Position numbers and translations under genes: made by a program. A model generated the notes under the pieces. The model was not told the origin of the DNA, made no database searches, and worked only from the letters and a program-made list of their open reading frames with translations. Below, piece by piece: positions 7,885-22,734 of a DNA stretch of 64,000 nt. Source of the DNA: Xylocopa sonorina. Its lineage: Eukaryota > Arthropoda > Insecta > Hymenoptera > Apidae. How positions within the stretch are numbered: position 1 is the stretch's first letter; each line of letters opens with the position of its first letter. Location: positions 806,001 through 870,000 of the forward strand of contig NW_027490185.1 in NCBI RefSeq assembly GCF_050948175.1, read 5' to 3'.

Positions 7885-9090
7885 GGAAATAGCGTTTGCA
7901 GATGTCTACGTACCGTAGCAATAGATTTCTAATGCTTCTTAAAACGCGATATCGCATCTCATTTCTATGTTTCATGGTATGGTATAATATGATTTGCGAA
8001 GTGTTATGTATTCCTTGTCTACACTTCAAATGAATGTAAATGCGACACTTCCTTGCAAGGAAATAGCGTTTGCAGATGTCTACGTATTGAATTAATAGAT
8101 TTCAAATGCTTCTTAAAACGAGATATTGCATCTCATATCTATGTTTCAAGATACGATATGATATTCATTGCGAAGTGTTATGCATTCCTCGTCTACGATT
8201 TGAATGAAAGTAAATGCGACACTTCGTTGCAAGGAAATAGTGTTTGCTGATGTCTACGTATCGTAGCATTAGAGTTCTAATGCTTCTTAAAACGAGATAT
8301 TGCATCTCATATCTATGTTTCATGATAAGATATAATATTCATTGCGAAGTGTTATGCATTCCTCGTCTACGATTCAAATGAAAGTAAATGCGACACTTCC
8401 TTGCAAGGAAATAGCGATTGCAGATGTCTACGTATCGTAGCAATAGATTTCTTATGATTCTTAAAACGCGATATCGCATCTCATTTCTATGTTTCATGGT
8501 AAGATATAATATGATTTGCGATGTGCTATGTATTCCTCGTCTACACTTCAAATGAATGTAAATGCGACACTTCCTTGCAAGGAAATAGTGTTTGCAAATG
8601 TCTACCTATCGTAGCAATAGTGTTCTAATGCTTCTTAAAACGCGATATCGCATCTCATTTCTATGTTTCATGGTAAGATATAATATGATTTGCGAAGTGT
8701 CATGTATTCCTCGTCTACACTTCAAATGGATGTAAATGCGACACTTCCTTGCAAGGAAATAGCGTTTGCAGATGTCTACGTATCGTAGCAATAGATTTCT
8801 AATGCTTCTTAAAACGCGATATCGCATCTCATTTCTATGTTTCATGGTAAGATATAATATGAATTGCGAAGTGTTATGTATTCCTCGCCTACACTTCAAT
8901 TGAATGTAAATGCGACACTTCCTTGCAAGGAAATAGCGTTTGCAAATGTCTACCTATCGTAGCAATAGTGTTCTAATGCTTCTTAAAACGCGATATCGCA
9001 TCTCATTTCTATGTTTCATGGTAAGATATAATATGATTTGCGAAGTGTCATGTATTCCTCGTCTACACTTCAAATGGATGTAAATGCGAC
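7885..9090. repeat. Segmental duplication copy 1 (with 19195-20400 and 25109-26314)
   Basis: About 1.2 kb, recognised by rare tags (ACGTACCGTAG, TATTGAATTAATAG, GATACGATATGATATTC, GATTTGAATG, TCGCCTACACTTCAATTG), recurs at +11,310 bp (65 monomers) and again 5,914 bp further on (34 monomers less the 2-bp deletion). After 9090 the homology with the second copy continues at +11,484 (66 monomers), so one monomer was gained there. Confidence 0.8.
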
Positions 9091-9180
9091 ACTTTCTTGC
9101 TAGGAAGTAGCGTCTGCAGATGTCTAGGTATCGCAGCAATAGAGTTCTAATGCTTCTTAAAACGCGATATCGCATCACAT

Positions 9181-12100
9181 TTCTATGTTTCGTGGTAAGA
9201 TATAATATGATTTGCGAAGTGTCATGTATTCCTCGTTCACGCTTCAAATGAATGTAAATGCGACACTTCCTTGCAAGGAAATAGCGTTTGCAAATGTCTA
9301 CCTATCGTAGCAATAGTGTTCTAATGCTTCTTAAAACGCGATATCGCATCTCATTTCTATGTTTAATGGTAAGATATAATATGATTTGCGAAGTGTTATG
9401 TATTCCTCGTCTACACTTCAAATGAATGTAAGCGCGACACTTCCTTGCTAGGAAATAGCGTCTGCAGATGTCTAGGTATCGTAGCAATAGAATTCTAATG
9501 CTTCTTAAAACTCGATATCGCATCTCATTTCTATGTTTCAAGGTAAGATGTAATATGATTTGCGAAGTGTTATGCATTCCTCGTCTACGATTCAAATGAA
9601 TGTAAATGCGACACTTCCTTGCAAAGAAATAGCGTTTGCAGATGTCTACGTATCGTAGCAATAGAGTTCTTATGATTCTTAAAACGCGATATTGCATCTC
9701 ATTTATATGTTTCATGGTAAGATATAATATGATTTGCGAAGTATCATGTATTCCTCGTCTACACTTCAAATGAATGTGAATGCGACACTTCCTCGCTAGG
9801 AAATAGCGTTTGCAGATGTCTACGTATCGTAGCAATAGAGTTCTGATGATTCTTAAAACGCGATATCGCATCTCATTTCTATGTTTCATGGTAAGATATA
9901 ATATGATTTGCGATGTGCTATGTATTCCTCGTCTACACTTCAAATGAATGTAAATGCGACACTTTCTTGCAAGGAAATAGCGTTTACAGATGTCTACGTA
10001 TCGAAGCAATAGATTTCAAATGCTTCTTAAAACGAGATATTGCATCTCATATCTACGTTTCATGATAAGATATAATATTCATTGCGAAGTGTTATGTATT
10101 CCTCGTCTACGATTCAAATGTAAGTAAATGCGACACTTCCTTGCAAGGAAATAGCGATTGCAGATGTCTACGTATCGTAGCAATAGAGTTCATATGATTC
10201 TTAAAATGCGATATCGCATCTCATATCTATGTTTCAAGATAAGATATAATATTCATTGCGAAGTGTTATGCATTCCTCGTCTACGATTCCAATGAAAGTA
10301 AATGCGACACTTTCTCGCAAGGAAATAGCGTTTGCAGATGTCTCCGTATCGTAGCAATGGATTTCTGATGCTCCTTAAAACGCGATATCGCATCTCATTT
10401 CTATGTTTCATGGTAAGATATAATATGATTTGCGAAGTGTCATGTATTCCTCGTCCACACTTCAAATGAATGTAAATGCGACACTTCCTTGCTAGGAAAT
10501 AGCGTCTGCAGATGTCTAGGTATCGTAGCAATAGAGTTCCTATGATTCTTAAAACGCGATATTGCATCTCATATCTATGTTTCATGATAAGATATAATAT
10601 TCATTGCGAAGTGTTATGCATTCCTAGTCTACGATTCAAATGAAAGTAAATGCGACACTTCCTTGCAAGGAAATAGCGATTGCAGATGTCTACGTATCGT
10701 AGCAATAGATTTCTTATGATTCTTAAAACGCGATATCGCATCTCATTTCTATGTTTCATGGTAAGATATAATATGATTTGCGATGTGCTATGTATTCCTC
10801 GTCTACACTTCAAATGAATGTAAATGCGACACTCTCTTGCAAGGAAATAGCGTTTACAGATGTCTACGTATCGAAGCAATAGATTTCAAATGCTTCTTAA
10901 AACGAGATATTGCATCTCATATCTACGTTTCATGATAAGATATAATATTCATTGCGAAGTGTTATGTATTCCTCGTCTACGATTCAAATGAAAGTAAATG
11001 CGACACTTCCTTGCAAGGAAATAGTGATTGCAGATGTCTACGTATCGTAGCAATAGAGTTCATATGATTCTTAAAATGCGATATCGCATCTCATATCTAT
11101 GTTTCAAGATAAGATATAATATTCATTGCGAAGTGTTATGCATTCCTCGTCTACGATTCAAATGAAAGTAAATGCGACACTTTCTTGCAAGGAAATAGCG
11201 TTTGCAGATGTCTACGTATCGTAGCAATAGAGTTGTTATGATTCTTAAAGCGCGATATCGCATCACATTTCTATGTTTCATTGTAAGATATAATATGATT
11301 TGCGAAGTGTTATATATCCGTCGTCTACACTTCAAATGAATGTAAATGCGACACTTTCTTGCAAGGAAATAGCGTTTACAGATGTCTACGTATCGAAGCA
11401 ATAGATTTCAAATGCTTCTTAAAACGAGATATTGCATCTCATATCTACGTTTCATGATAAGATATAATATTCATTGCGAAGTGTTATGTATTCCTCGTCT
11501 ACGATTCAAATGAAAGTAAATGCGACACTTCCTTGCAAGGAAATAGCGATTGCAGATGTCTACGTATCGTAGCAATAGAGTTCATATGATTCTTAAAATG
11601 CGATATCGCATCACATTTCTAAGTTTCATGGTAAGATATAATATGATTTGCGAAGTGATATGTATTCCTCGTCTACACTTCAAATGAATGTAAATGCGAC
11701 ACTTCCTTGCTAGGAAATAGCGTCTGCAGATGTCTAGGTATCGTAGCAATAGAGTTCTAATGCTTCTTAAAACGCGATATCGCATCTCATTTCTATGTTT
11801 CATGGTAAGATATAATATGATTTGCGAAGTGTTATGTATTCCTCGTCTACACATCAAATGATTGTAAATGCGACACTTCCTTGCTAGGAAATAGCGTTTG
11901 CAGATGTCTACGTATCGTAGCAATAGAGTTGTTATGATTCTTAAAGCGCGATATCGCATCACATTTCTATGTTTCATGGTAAGATATAATATGATTTGCG
12001 AAGTGTTATGTATTCCTCGTCTACACTTCAAATGAATGTGAATGCGACACTTCCTCGCTAGGGAATAGCGTTTGCAGATGTCTACGTATCGTAGCAATAG

Positions 12101-15100
12101 ATTTCTAATTCTTCTTAAAACGCGATATCGCATCTCATTTCTATGTTTCATGGTAAGATATTATATGATTTGCGAAGTATCATGTATTCCTCGTCTACAC
12201 TTCAAATGAATGTAAATGCGACACTTCCTTGCTAGGAAATAGCGTTTGCAGATGTCTACGTATCGTAGCAATAGTGTTCTTATGATTCTTAAAACGCGAT
12301 ATGGCACCTCATTTCTATGTTTCGTGGTAAGATATAATATGATTTGCGAAGTGTCATGTATTCCTCGTTCACGCTTCAAATGAATGTAAATGCGACACTT
12401 CCTTGCAAGGAAATAGCGTTTGCAAATGTCTACCTATCGTAGCAATAGTGTTCTAATGCTTCTTAAAACGCGATATCGCATCTCATTTCTATGTTTAATG
12501 GTAAGATATAATATGATTTGCGAAGTGTTATGTATTCCTCGTCTACACTTCAAATGAATGTAAGCGCGACACTTCCTTGCTAGGAAATAGCGTCTGCAGA
12601 TGTCTAGGTATCGTAGCAATAGAATTCTAATGCTTCTTAAAACTCGATATCGCATCTCATTTCTATGTTTCAAGGTAAGATGTAATATGATTTGCGAAGT
12701 GTTATGCATTCCTCGTCTACGATTCAAATGAATGTAAATGCGACACTTCCTTGCAAAGAAATAGCGTTTGCAGATGTCTACGTATCGTAGCAATAGAGTT
12801 CTTATGATTCTTAAAACGCGATATTGCATCTCATTTCTATGTTTCATGGTAAGATATAATATGATTTGCGAAGTATCATGTATTCCTCGTCTACACTTCA
12901 AATGAATGTGAATGCGACACTTCCTCGCTAGGAAATAGCGTTTGCAGATGTCTACGTATCGTAGCAATAGAGTTCTGATGATTCTTAAAACGCGATATCG
13001 CATCTCATTTCTATGTTTCATGGTAAGATATAATATGATTTGCGATGTGCTATGTATTCCTCGTCTACACTTCAAATGAATGTAAATGCGACACTTTCTT
13101 GCAAGGAAATAGCGTTTACAGATGTCTACGTATCGAAGCAATAGATTTCAAATGCTTCTTAAAACGAGATATTGCATCTCATATCTACGTTTCATGATAA
13201 GATATAATATTCATTGCGAAGTGTTATGTATTCCTCGTCTACGATTCAAATGTAAGTAAATGCGACACTTCCTTGCAAGGAAATAGCGATTGCAGATGTC
13301 TACGTATCGTAGCAATAGAGTTCATATGATTCTTAAAATGCGATATCGCATCTCATATCTATGTTTCAAGATAAGATATAATATTCATTGCGAAGTGTTA
13401 TGCATTCCTCGTCTACGATTCCAATGAAAGTAAATGCGACACTTTCTCGCAAGGAAATAGCGTTTGCAGATGTCTCCGTATCGTAGCAATGGATTTCTGA
13501 TGCTCCTTAAAACGCGATATCGCATCTCATTTCTATGTTTCATGGTAAGATATAATATGATTTGCGAAGTGTCATGTATTCCTCGTCCACACTTCAAATG
13601 AATGTAAATGCGACACTTCCTTGCTAGGAAATAGCGTCTGCAGATGTCTAGGTATCGTAGCAATAGAGTTCCTATGATTCTTAAAACGCGATATTGCATC
13701 TCATATCTATGTTTCATGATAAGATATAATATTCATTGCGAAGTGTTATGCATTCCTAGTCTACGATTCAAATGAAAGTAAATGCGACACTTCCTTGCAA
13801 GGAAATAGCGATTGCAGATGTCTACGTATCGTAGCAATAGATTTCTTATGATTCTTAAAACGCGATATCGCATCTCATTTCTATGTTTCATGGTAAGATA
13901 TAATATGATTTGCGATGTGCTATGTATTCCTCGTCTACACTTCAAATGAATGTAAATGCGACACTCTCTTGCAAGGAAATAGCGTTTACAGATGTCTACG
14001 TATCGAAGCAATAGATTTCAAATGCTTCTTAAAACGAGATATTGCATCTCATATCTACGTTTCATGATAAGATATAATATTCATTGCGAAGTGTTATGTA
14101 TTCCTCGTCTACGATTCAAATGAAAGTAAATGCGACACTTCCTTGCAAGGAAATAGCGATTGCAGATGTCTACGTATCGTAGCAATAGAGTTCATATGAT
14201 TCTTAAAATGCGATATCGCATCTCATATCTATGTTTCAAGATAAGATATAATATTCATTGCGAAGTGTTATGCATTCCTCGTCTACGATTCAAATGAAAG
14301 TAAATGCGACACTTTCTTGCAAGGAAATAGCGTTTGCAGATGTCTACGTATCGTAGCAATAGAGTTGTTATGATTCTTAAAGCGCGATATCGCATCACAT
14401 TTCTATGTTTCATTGTAAGATATAATATGATTTGCGAAGTGTTATATATCCGTCGTCTACACTTCAAATGAATGTAAATGCGACACTTTCTTGCAAGGAA
14501 ATAGCGTTTACAGATGTCTACGTATCGAAGCAATAGATTTCAAATGCTTCTTAAAACGAGATATTGCATCTCATATCTACGTTTCATGATAAGATATAAT
14601 ATTCATTGCGAAGTGTTATGTATTCCTCGTCTACGATTCAAATGAAAGTAAATGCGACACTTCCTTGCAAGGAAATAGCGATTGCAGATGTCTACGTATC
14701 GTAGCAATAGAGTTCATATGATTCTTAAAATGCGATATCGCATCACATTTCTAAGTTTCATGGTAAGATATAATATGATTTGCGAAGTGATATGTATTCC
14801 TCGTCTACACTTCAAATGAATGTAAATGCGACACTTCCTTGCTAGGAAATAGCGTCTGCAGATGTCTAGGTATCGTAGCAATAGAGTTCTAATGCTTCTT
14901 AAAACGCGATATCGCATCTCATTTCTATGTTTCATGGTAAGATATAATATGATTTGCGAAGTGTTATGTATTCCTCGTCTACACATCAAATGATTGTAAA
15001 TGCGACACTTCCTTGCTAGGAAATAGCGTTTGCAGATGTCTACGTATCGTAGCAATAGAGTTGTTATGATTCTTAAAGCGCGATATCGCATCACATTTCT

Positions 15101-15444
15101 ATGTTTCATGGTAAGATATAATATGATTTGCGAAGTGTTATGTATTCCTCGTCTACACTTCAAATGAATGTGAATGCGACACTTCCTCGCTAGGGAATAG
15201 CGTTTGCAGATGTCTACGTATCGTAGCAATAGATTTCTAATTCTTCTTAAAACGCGATATCGCATCTCATTTCTATGTTTCATGGTAAGATATTATATGA
15301 TTTGCGAAGTATCATGTATTCCTCGTCTACACTTCAAATGAATGTAAATGCGACACTTCCTTGCTAGGAAATAGCGTTTGCAGATGTCTACGTATCGTAG
15401 CAATAGTGTTCTTATGATTCTTAAAACGCGATATCGCACCTCAT
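9181..15444. repeat. Higher-order repeat: two 3,132-bp copies (18 monomers each)
   Basis: 9181-12312 and 12313-15444 match unit by unit with very few differences, including private variants such as the TTTCGTGG/CGTTCACGC unit, CATTCCTAG and TATTCGAAG-class B units. The left limit is set by the change from ATCACATTTC to ACCTCATTTC just before the shared TTCTATGTTTCGTGG. The right limit is where CGTGG becomes CATGG. The near identity implies a recent tandem duplication by unequal exchange. Confidence 0.85.
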
Positions 15445-17633
15445 TTCTATGTTTCATGGTAAGATATAATATGATTTGCGAAGTGTTATGTATTCCTCGT
15501 CTACACTTCAAATGAATGTAAATGCGACACTTCCTTGCAAGGAAATAGCGATTGCAGATGTCTACGTATCGTAGCCATAGAGTTCATATGATTCTTAAAA
15601 CGCGATATCGCATCTCATATCTATGTTTCAAGATAAGATATAATATTCATTGCGAAGTGTTATGCATTCCTCGTCTACGATTCAAATGAAAGTAAATGCG
15701 ACACTTTCTTGCAAGGAAATAGCGTTTGCAGATGTCTACGTATCGTAGCAATGGATTTCTGATGCTTCTTAAAACGCGATATCGCATCTCATTTCTATGT
15801 TTCATGGTAAGATATAATATGATTTGCGAAGTGTTATGTATTCCTCGTCTACACTTCAAATGTATGTAAATGCGACACTTCCTTGCAAGGAAATAGCGTT
15901 TGCAGATGTCTACGTATCGAAGCAATAGATTTCAAATGCTTCTTAAAACGAGATATTGCATCTCATATCTACGTTTCATGATAAGATATAATATTTATTG
16001 CGAAGTGTTATGCATTCCTCGTCTACGATTCAAATGAAATTAAATGCGACACTTCCTTGCAAGGAAATATCGATTGCAGAAGTCTACGTATCGTAGCAAT
16101 AGAGTTCATATGATTCTTAAAACGCGATATCGCATCTCATTTCTATGTTTCATGGTAAGATATAATATGATTTGCCAAGTGTTATGTATTCCTCGTCTAC
16201 ACTTCAAATGAATGTAAATGCGACACTTCTTTGCAAGGAAATAGCGTCTGCAGATGTCTAGGTATCGTAGCAATAGAGTTCTAATGCTTCTTAAAACGCG
16301 ATATCGCATCTCATTTCTATGTTTCATGGTAAGATATAATATGATTTGCGAAGTGTTATGTATTCCTCGTCTACACATCAAATGATTGTAAATGCGACAC
16401 TTCCTTGCTAGGAAATAGCGTTTGCAGATGTCTACGTATCGTAGCAATAGAGTTGTTATGATTCTTAAAGCGCGATATCGCATCACATTTCTATGTTTCA
16501 TGGTAAGATATAATATGATTTGCGAAGTGTTATGTATTCCTCGTCTACACTTCAAATGAATGTGAATGCGACACTTCCTCGCTAGGGAATAGCGTTTGCA
16601 GATGTCTACGTATCGTAGCAATAGATTTCTAATTCTTCTTAAAACGCGATATCGCATCTCATTTCTATGTTTCATGGTAAGATATTATATGATTTGCGAA
16701 GTATCATGTATTCCTCGTCTACACTTCAAATGAATGTAAATGCGACACTTCCTTGCTAGGAAATAGCGTTTGCAGATGTCTACGTATCGTAGCAATAGTG
16801 TTCTTATGATTCTTAAAACGCGATATCGCATCTCATTTCTATGTTTCATGGTAAGATATAATATGATTTGCGAAGTGTTATGTATTCCTCGTCTACACTT
16901 CAAATGAATGTAAATGCGACACTTCCTTGCAAGGAAATAGCGATTGCAGATGTCTACGTATCGTAGCCATAGAGTTCATATGATTCTTAAAACGCGATAT
17001 CGCATCTCATATCTATGTTTCAAGATAAGATATAATATTCATTGCGAAGTGTTATGCATTCCTCGTCTACGATTCAAATGAAAGTAAATGCGACACTTTC
17101 TTGCAAGGAAATAGCGTTTGCAGATGTCTACGTATCGTAGCAATGGATTTCTGATGCTTCTTAAAACGCGATATCGCATCTCATTTCTATGTTTCATGGT
17201 AAGATATAATATGATTTGCGAAGTGTTATGTATTCCTCGTCTACACTTCAAATGTATGTAAATGCGACACTTCCTTGCAAGGAAATAGCGTTTGCAGATG
17301 TATACGTATCGAAGCAATAGATTTCAAATGCTTCTTAAAACGAGATATTGCATCTCATATCTACGTTTCATGATAAGATATAATATTTATTGCGAAGTGT
17401 TATGCATTCCTCGTCTACGATTCAAATGAAATTAAATGCGACACTTCCTTGCAAGGAAATATCGATTGCAGAAGTCTACGTATCGTAGCAATAGAGTTCA
17501 TATGATTCTTAAAACGCGATATCGCATCTCATTTCTATGTTTCATGGTAAGATATAATATGATTTGCCAAGTGTTATGTATTCCTCGTCTACACTTCAAA
17601 TGAATGTAAATGCGACACTTCTTTGCAAGGAAA
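14850..17633. repeat. Higher-order repeat: two 1,392-bp copies (8 monomers each)
   Basis: 14850-16241 and 16242-17633 share the same ordered variants, including ATCAAATGATTG, TTGTTATG/AAAGCGCG and AGGGAATAG. Unlike in the first copy, part of the second continues into TACGAATCGTAACTATAG. The block overlaps the right copy of the 3,132-bp repeat, so it arose by a later, shorter duplication that captured its right end. Confidence 0.8.
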
Positions 17634-18077
17634 TAGCGTTTGCAGATGTCTACGAATCGTAACTATAGAGTTCTTATGATTCTTAAAACGCGATATCGCA
17701 TGACATTTCTGTGTTTCATGGTAAAATATAATATTTATTGCGAAGTGTTATGCATTCCTCGTCTACGATTCAAATGAAATTAAATGCGACACTTCCTTGC
17801 AAGGAAATATCGATTGCAGAAGTCTACGTATCGTAGCAATAGAGTTCATATGATTCTTAAAACGCGATATCGCATCTCATTTCTATGTTTCATGGTAAGA
17901 TATAATATGATTTGCCAAGTGTTATGTATTCCTCGTCTACACTTCAAATGAATGTAAATGCGACACTTCTTTGCAAGGAAATAGCGTTTGCAGATGTCTA
18001 CGTATCGTAACTATAGAGTTCTTATGATTCTTAAAACGCGATATCGCATGACATTTCTATGTTTCATGGTAAAATAT
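17382..18077. repeat. Tandem duplicated dimer (2 x 348 bp)
   Basis: A two-monomer unit with GAAATTAAATG, AAATATCGATTGCAGAAG, TTTGCCAAG and CGTAACTATAG tags is repeated at a 348-bp offset. The same dimer pair is found again at about 23472-24167 inside the segmental copy 6,090 bp away. Confidence 0.75.
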
Positions 18078-19194
18078 AATATGATTTGCGGAGTGTTATG
18101 TATTCCTCGTCTACACTTCAAATGAATGTGAATGCGACACTTCCTCGCTAGGAAATAGCGTTTGCAGATGTCTACGTATCGTAGCAGTAGAGTTCTAATG
18201 CTTCTTAAAACGCGATATCGCATCTCATTTCTATGTTTCATGATAAGACATAATATGATTTGCGAAGTGTTATTTATTCCTCGTCTACACTTCAAATGAA
18301 TGAAAATGCGACACTTCCTTGCAAGGAAATAGCGTTTGCAAATGTCTACCTATCGTAGCAATAGTGTTCTAATGCTTCTTAAAACGCGATATCGCATCTC
18401 ATTTCTATGTTTCATGGTAAGATATAATATGATTTGCGAAGTGTTAAGTATTCCTCGTCTACATATCAAATGAATGTAAATGCGACACTACCTTGCAAGG
18501 AAATAGCGTTTGCAGATGTCTACGTATCGTAGCAATAGAGTTCTTATGATCCTTAAAACGTGATATCGCATCTCATTTCTATGTTTCATGGTAAGGTATA
18601 ATATGATTTGCGAAGTGTTATATATCCGTCGTCTACACTTCAAATGAATGTAAATGCGACACTTTCTTGCAAGGAAATAGCGTTTGCTGATGTCTACGTA
18701 TCGTAGCAATGGATTTCTGCTGCATCTTAAAACGCGATATCGCATCTCATTTCTATGTTTCATGGTAAGATATAATATGATTTGCGAAGTGTTATGTATT
18801 CCTTGTCTACACTTCAAATGAATGTAAATGCGACACTTCCTTGCAAGAAAATAGCGTTTGCAGATGTCTACGTATCGAAGCAATAGATTTCAAATGCGTC
18901 TTAAAACGAGACATTGCATCTCATATCTATGTTTCATGATAAGATATAATATTCTTTGCGAAGTGTTATGCATTCCTCGTCTACGATTCAAATGAATGTA
19001 AATGCGACTCTTCCTTGCACGGAAATAGCGTTTGCAAATGTCTACCTATCGTAGCAGTAGTGTTCTAATGCTTCTTAGAACGCGATGTCGCATCTTATTT
19101 CTATGTTTCATGGTAAGATATAATATTCATTGCGAAGTGTTATATATCCGTCGTCTACACTTCAAATGAATGTAAATGCGACACTTTCTTGCAA

Positions 19195-20400
19195 GGAAAT
19201 AGCGTTTGCAGATGTCTACGTACCGTAGCAATAGATTTCTAATGCTTCTTAAAACGCGATATCGCATCTCATTTCTATGTTTCATGGTATGGTATAATAT
19301 GATTTGCGAAGTGTTATGTATTCCTTGTCTACACTTCAAATGAATGTAAATGCGACACTTCCTTGCAAGGAAATAGCGTTTGCAGATGTCTACGTATTGA
19401 ATTAATAGATTTCAAATGCTTCTTAAAACGAGATATTGCATCTCATATCTATGTTTCAAGATACGATATGATATTCATTGCGAAGAGTTATGCATTCCTC
19501 GTCTACGATTTGAATGAAAGTAAATGCGACACTTCGTTGCAAGGAAATAGCGTTTGCTGATGTCTACGTATCGTAGCATTAGAGTTCTAATGCTTCTTAA
19601 AACGAGATATTGCATCTCATATCTATGTTTCATGATAAGATATAATATTCATTGCGAAGTGTTATGCATTCCTCGTCTACGATTCAAATGAAAGTAAATG
19701 CGACACTTCCTTGCAAGGAAATAGCGATTGCAGATGTCTACGTATCGTAGCAATAGATTTCTTATGATTCTTAAAACGCGATATCGCATCTCATTTCTAT
19801 GTTTCATGGTAAGATATAATATGATTTGCGATGTGCTATGTATTCCTCGTCTACACTTCAAATGAATGTAAATGCGACACTTCCTTGCAAGGAAATAGTG
19901 TTTGCAAATGTCTACCTATCGTAGCAATAGTGTTCTAATGCTTCTTAAAACGCGATATCGCATCTCATTTCTATGTTTCATGGTAAGATATAATATGATT
20001 TGCGAAGTGTCATGTATTCCTCGTCTACACTTCAAATGGATGTAAATGCGACACTTCCTTGCAAGGAAATAGCGTTTGCAGATGTCTACGTATCGTAGCA
20101 ATAGATTTCTAATGCTTCTTAAAACGCGATATCGCATCTCATTTCTATGTTTCATGGTAAGATATAATATGAATTGCGAAGTGTTATGTATTCCTCGCCT
20201 ACACTTCAATTGAATGTAAATGCGACACTTCCTTGCAAGGAAATAGCGTTTGCAAATGTCTACCTATCGTAGCAATAGTGTTCTAATGCTTTTTAAAACG
20301 CGATATCGCATCTCATTTCTATGTTTCATGGTAAGATATAATATGATTTGCGAAGTGTCATGTATTCCTCGTCTACACTTCAAATGGATGTAAATGCGAC
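19195..20400. repeat. Segmental duplication copy 2
   Basis: Same ordered tags as 7885-9090, with isolated substitutions such as GAAGAGTTATG. Homology to the left region resumes at 20575 and runs to about 21540, which makes this a long dispersed duplication within the array. Confidence 0.8.
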
Positions 20401-22734
20401 ACTTCCTTGCAAGGAAATAGCGTTTGCAGATGTCTACGTATCGTAGCAATAGAGATCTTATGATACTTAAAACGCGATATCGCACCTCATTTCTATGTTT
20501 CATGGTAAGGTATAATATGATTTGCGAAGTGTTATATATCCGTCGTCTACACTTCAAATGAATGTAAATGCGACACTTTCTTGCTAGGAAGTAGCGTCTG
20601 CAGATGTCTAGGTATCGCAGCAATAGAGTTCTAATGCTTCTTAAAACGCGATATCGCATCACATTTCTATGTTTCGTGGTAAGATATAATATGATTTGCG
20701 AAGTGTCATGTATTCCTCGTTCACGCTTCAAATGAATGTAAATGCGAAACTTCCTTGCAAGGAAATAGCGTTTGCAAATGTCTACCTATCGTAGCAATAG
20801 TGTTCTAATGCTTCTTAAAACGCGATATCGCATCACATTTCTATGTTTAATGGTAAGATATAATATGATTTGCGAAGTGTTATGTATTCCTCGTCTACAC
20901 TTCAAATGAATGTAAACGCGACACTTCCTTGCTAGGAAATAGCGTCTGCAGATGTCTAGGTATCGTAGCAATAGAATTCTAATGCTTCTTAAAACTCGAT
21001 ATCGCATCTCATTTCTATGTTTCAAGGTAAGATGTAATATGATTTGCGAAGTGTTATGCATTCCTCGTCTACGATTCAAATGAATGTAAATGCGACACTT
21101 CCTTGCAAAGAAATAGCGTTTGCAGATGTCTACGTATCGTAGCAATAGAGTTCTTATGATTCTTAAAACGCGATATCGCATCTCATTTCTATGTTTCATG
21201 GTAAGATATAATATGATTTGCGAAGTATCATGTATTCCTCGTCTACACTTCAAATGAATGTGAATGCGACACTTCCTCGCTAGGAAATAGCGTTTGCAGA
21301 TGTCTACGTATCGTCGCAATAGAGTTCTTATGATTCTTAAAACGCGATATCGCATCTCATTTCTATGTTTCATGCTAAGGTATAATATGATTTGCGAAGT
21401 GTTATATATCCGTCGTCTACACTTCAAATGAATGTAAAAGCGACACTTTCTTGCAAGGAAATAGCGTTTACAGATGTCTACGTATCGAAGCAATAGATTT
21501 CAAATGCTTCTTAAAACGAGATATTGCATCTCATATCTACGTTTCATGATAAGATATAATATTCATTGCGAAGTGTCATGTATTCCTCGTCCACACTTCA
21601 AATGAATGTAAATGCGACACTTCCTTGCTAGGAAATAGCGTCTGCAGATGTCTAGGTATCGTAGCAATAGAGTTCCTATGATTCTTAAAACGCGATATTG
21701 CATCTCATATCTATGTTTCATGATAAGATATAATATTCATTGCGAAGTGTTATGCATTCCTAGTCTACGATTCAAATGAAAGTAAATGCGACACTTCCTT
21801 GCAAGGAAATAGCGATTGCAGATGTCTACGTATCGTAGCAATAGATTTCTTATGATTCTTAAAACGCGATATCGCATCTCATTTCTATGTTTCATGGTAA
21901 GATATAATATGATTTGCGATGTGCTATGTATTCCTCGTCCACACTTCAAATGAATGTAAATGCGACACTTCCTTGCTAGGAAATAGCGTCTGCAGATGTC
22001 TAGGTATCGTAGCAATAGAGTTCTTATGATTCTTAAAACGCGATATTGCATCTCATATCTATGTTTCATGATAAGATATAATAATCATTGCGAAGTGTTA
22101 TGCATTCCTCGTCTACGATTCAAATGAAAGTAAATGCGACACTTCCTTGCAAGGAAATAGCGATTGCAGATGTCTACGTATCGTAGCAATAGACTTCTTA
22201 TGATTCTTAAAACGCGATATCGCATCTCATTTCTATGTTTCATGGTAAGATATAATATGATTTGCGATGTGCTATGTATTCCTCGTCTACACTTCAAATG
22301 AATGTAAATGCGACACTTTCTTGCAAGGAAATAGCGTTTACAGATGTCTACGTATCGAAGCAATAGATTTCAAATGCTTCTTAAAACGAGATATTGCATC
22401 TCATATCTACGTTTCATGATAAGATATAATATTCATTGCGAAGTGTTATGTATTCCTCGTCTACGATTCAAATGAAAGTAAATGCGACACTTCCTTGCAA
22501 GGAAATAGCGATTGCAGATGTCTACGTATCGTAGCAATAGAGTTCATATGATTCTTAAAATGCGATATCGCATCTCATATCTATGTTTCAAGATAAGATA
22601 TAATATTCATTGCGAAGTGTTATGCATTCCTCGTCTACGATTCCAATGAAAGTAAATGCGACACTTTCTCGCAAGGAAATAGCGTTTGCAGATGTCTCCG
22701 TATCGTAGCAATGGATTTCTGATGCTCCTTAAAA

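Noticed and set aside
8053..8250. Plus-strand 65-codon ORF, repeated at 19363 and 25277
   Set aside because: It is wholly inside satellite monomers and recurs only because the segment is duplicated.
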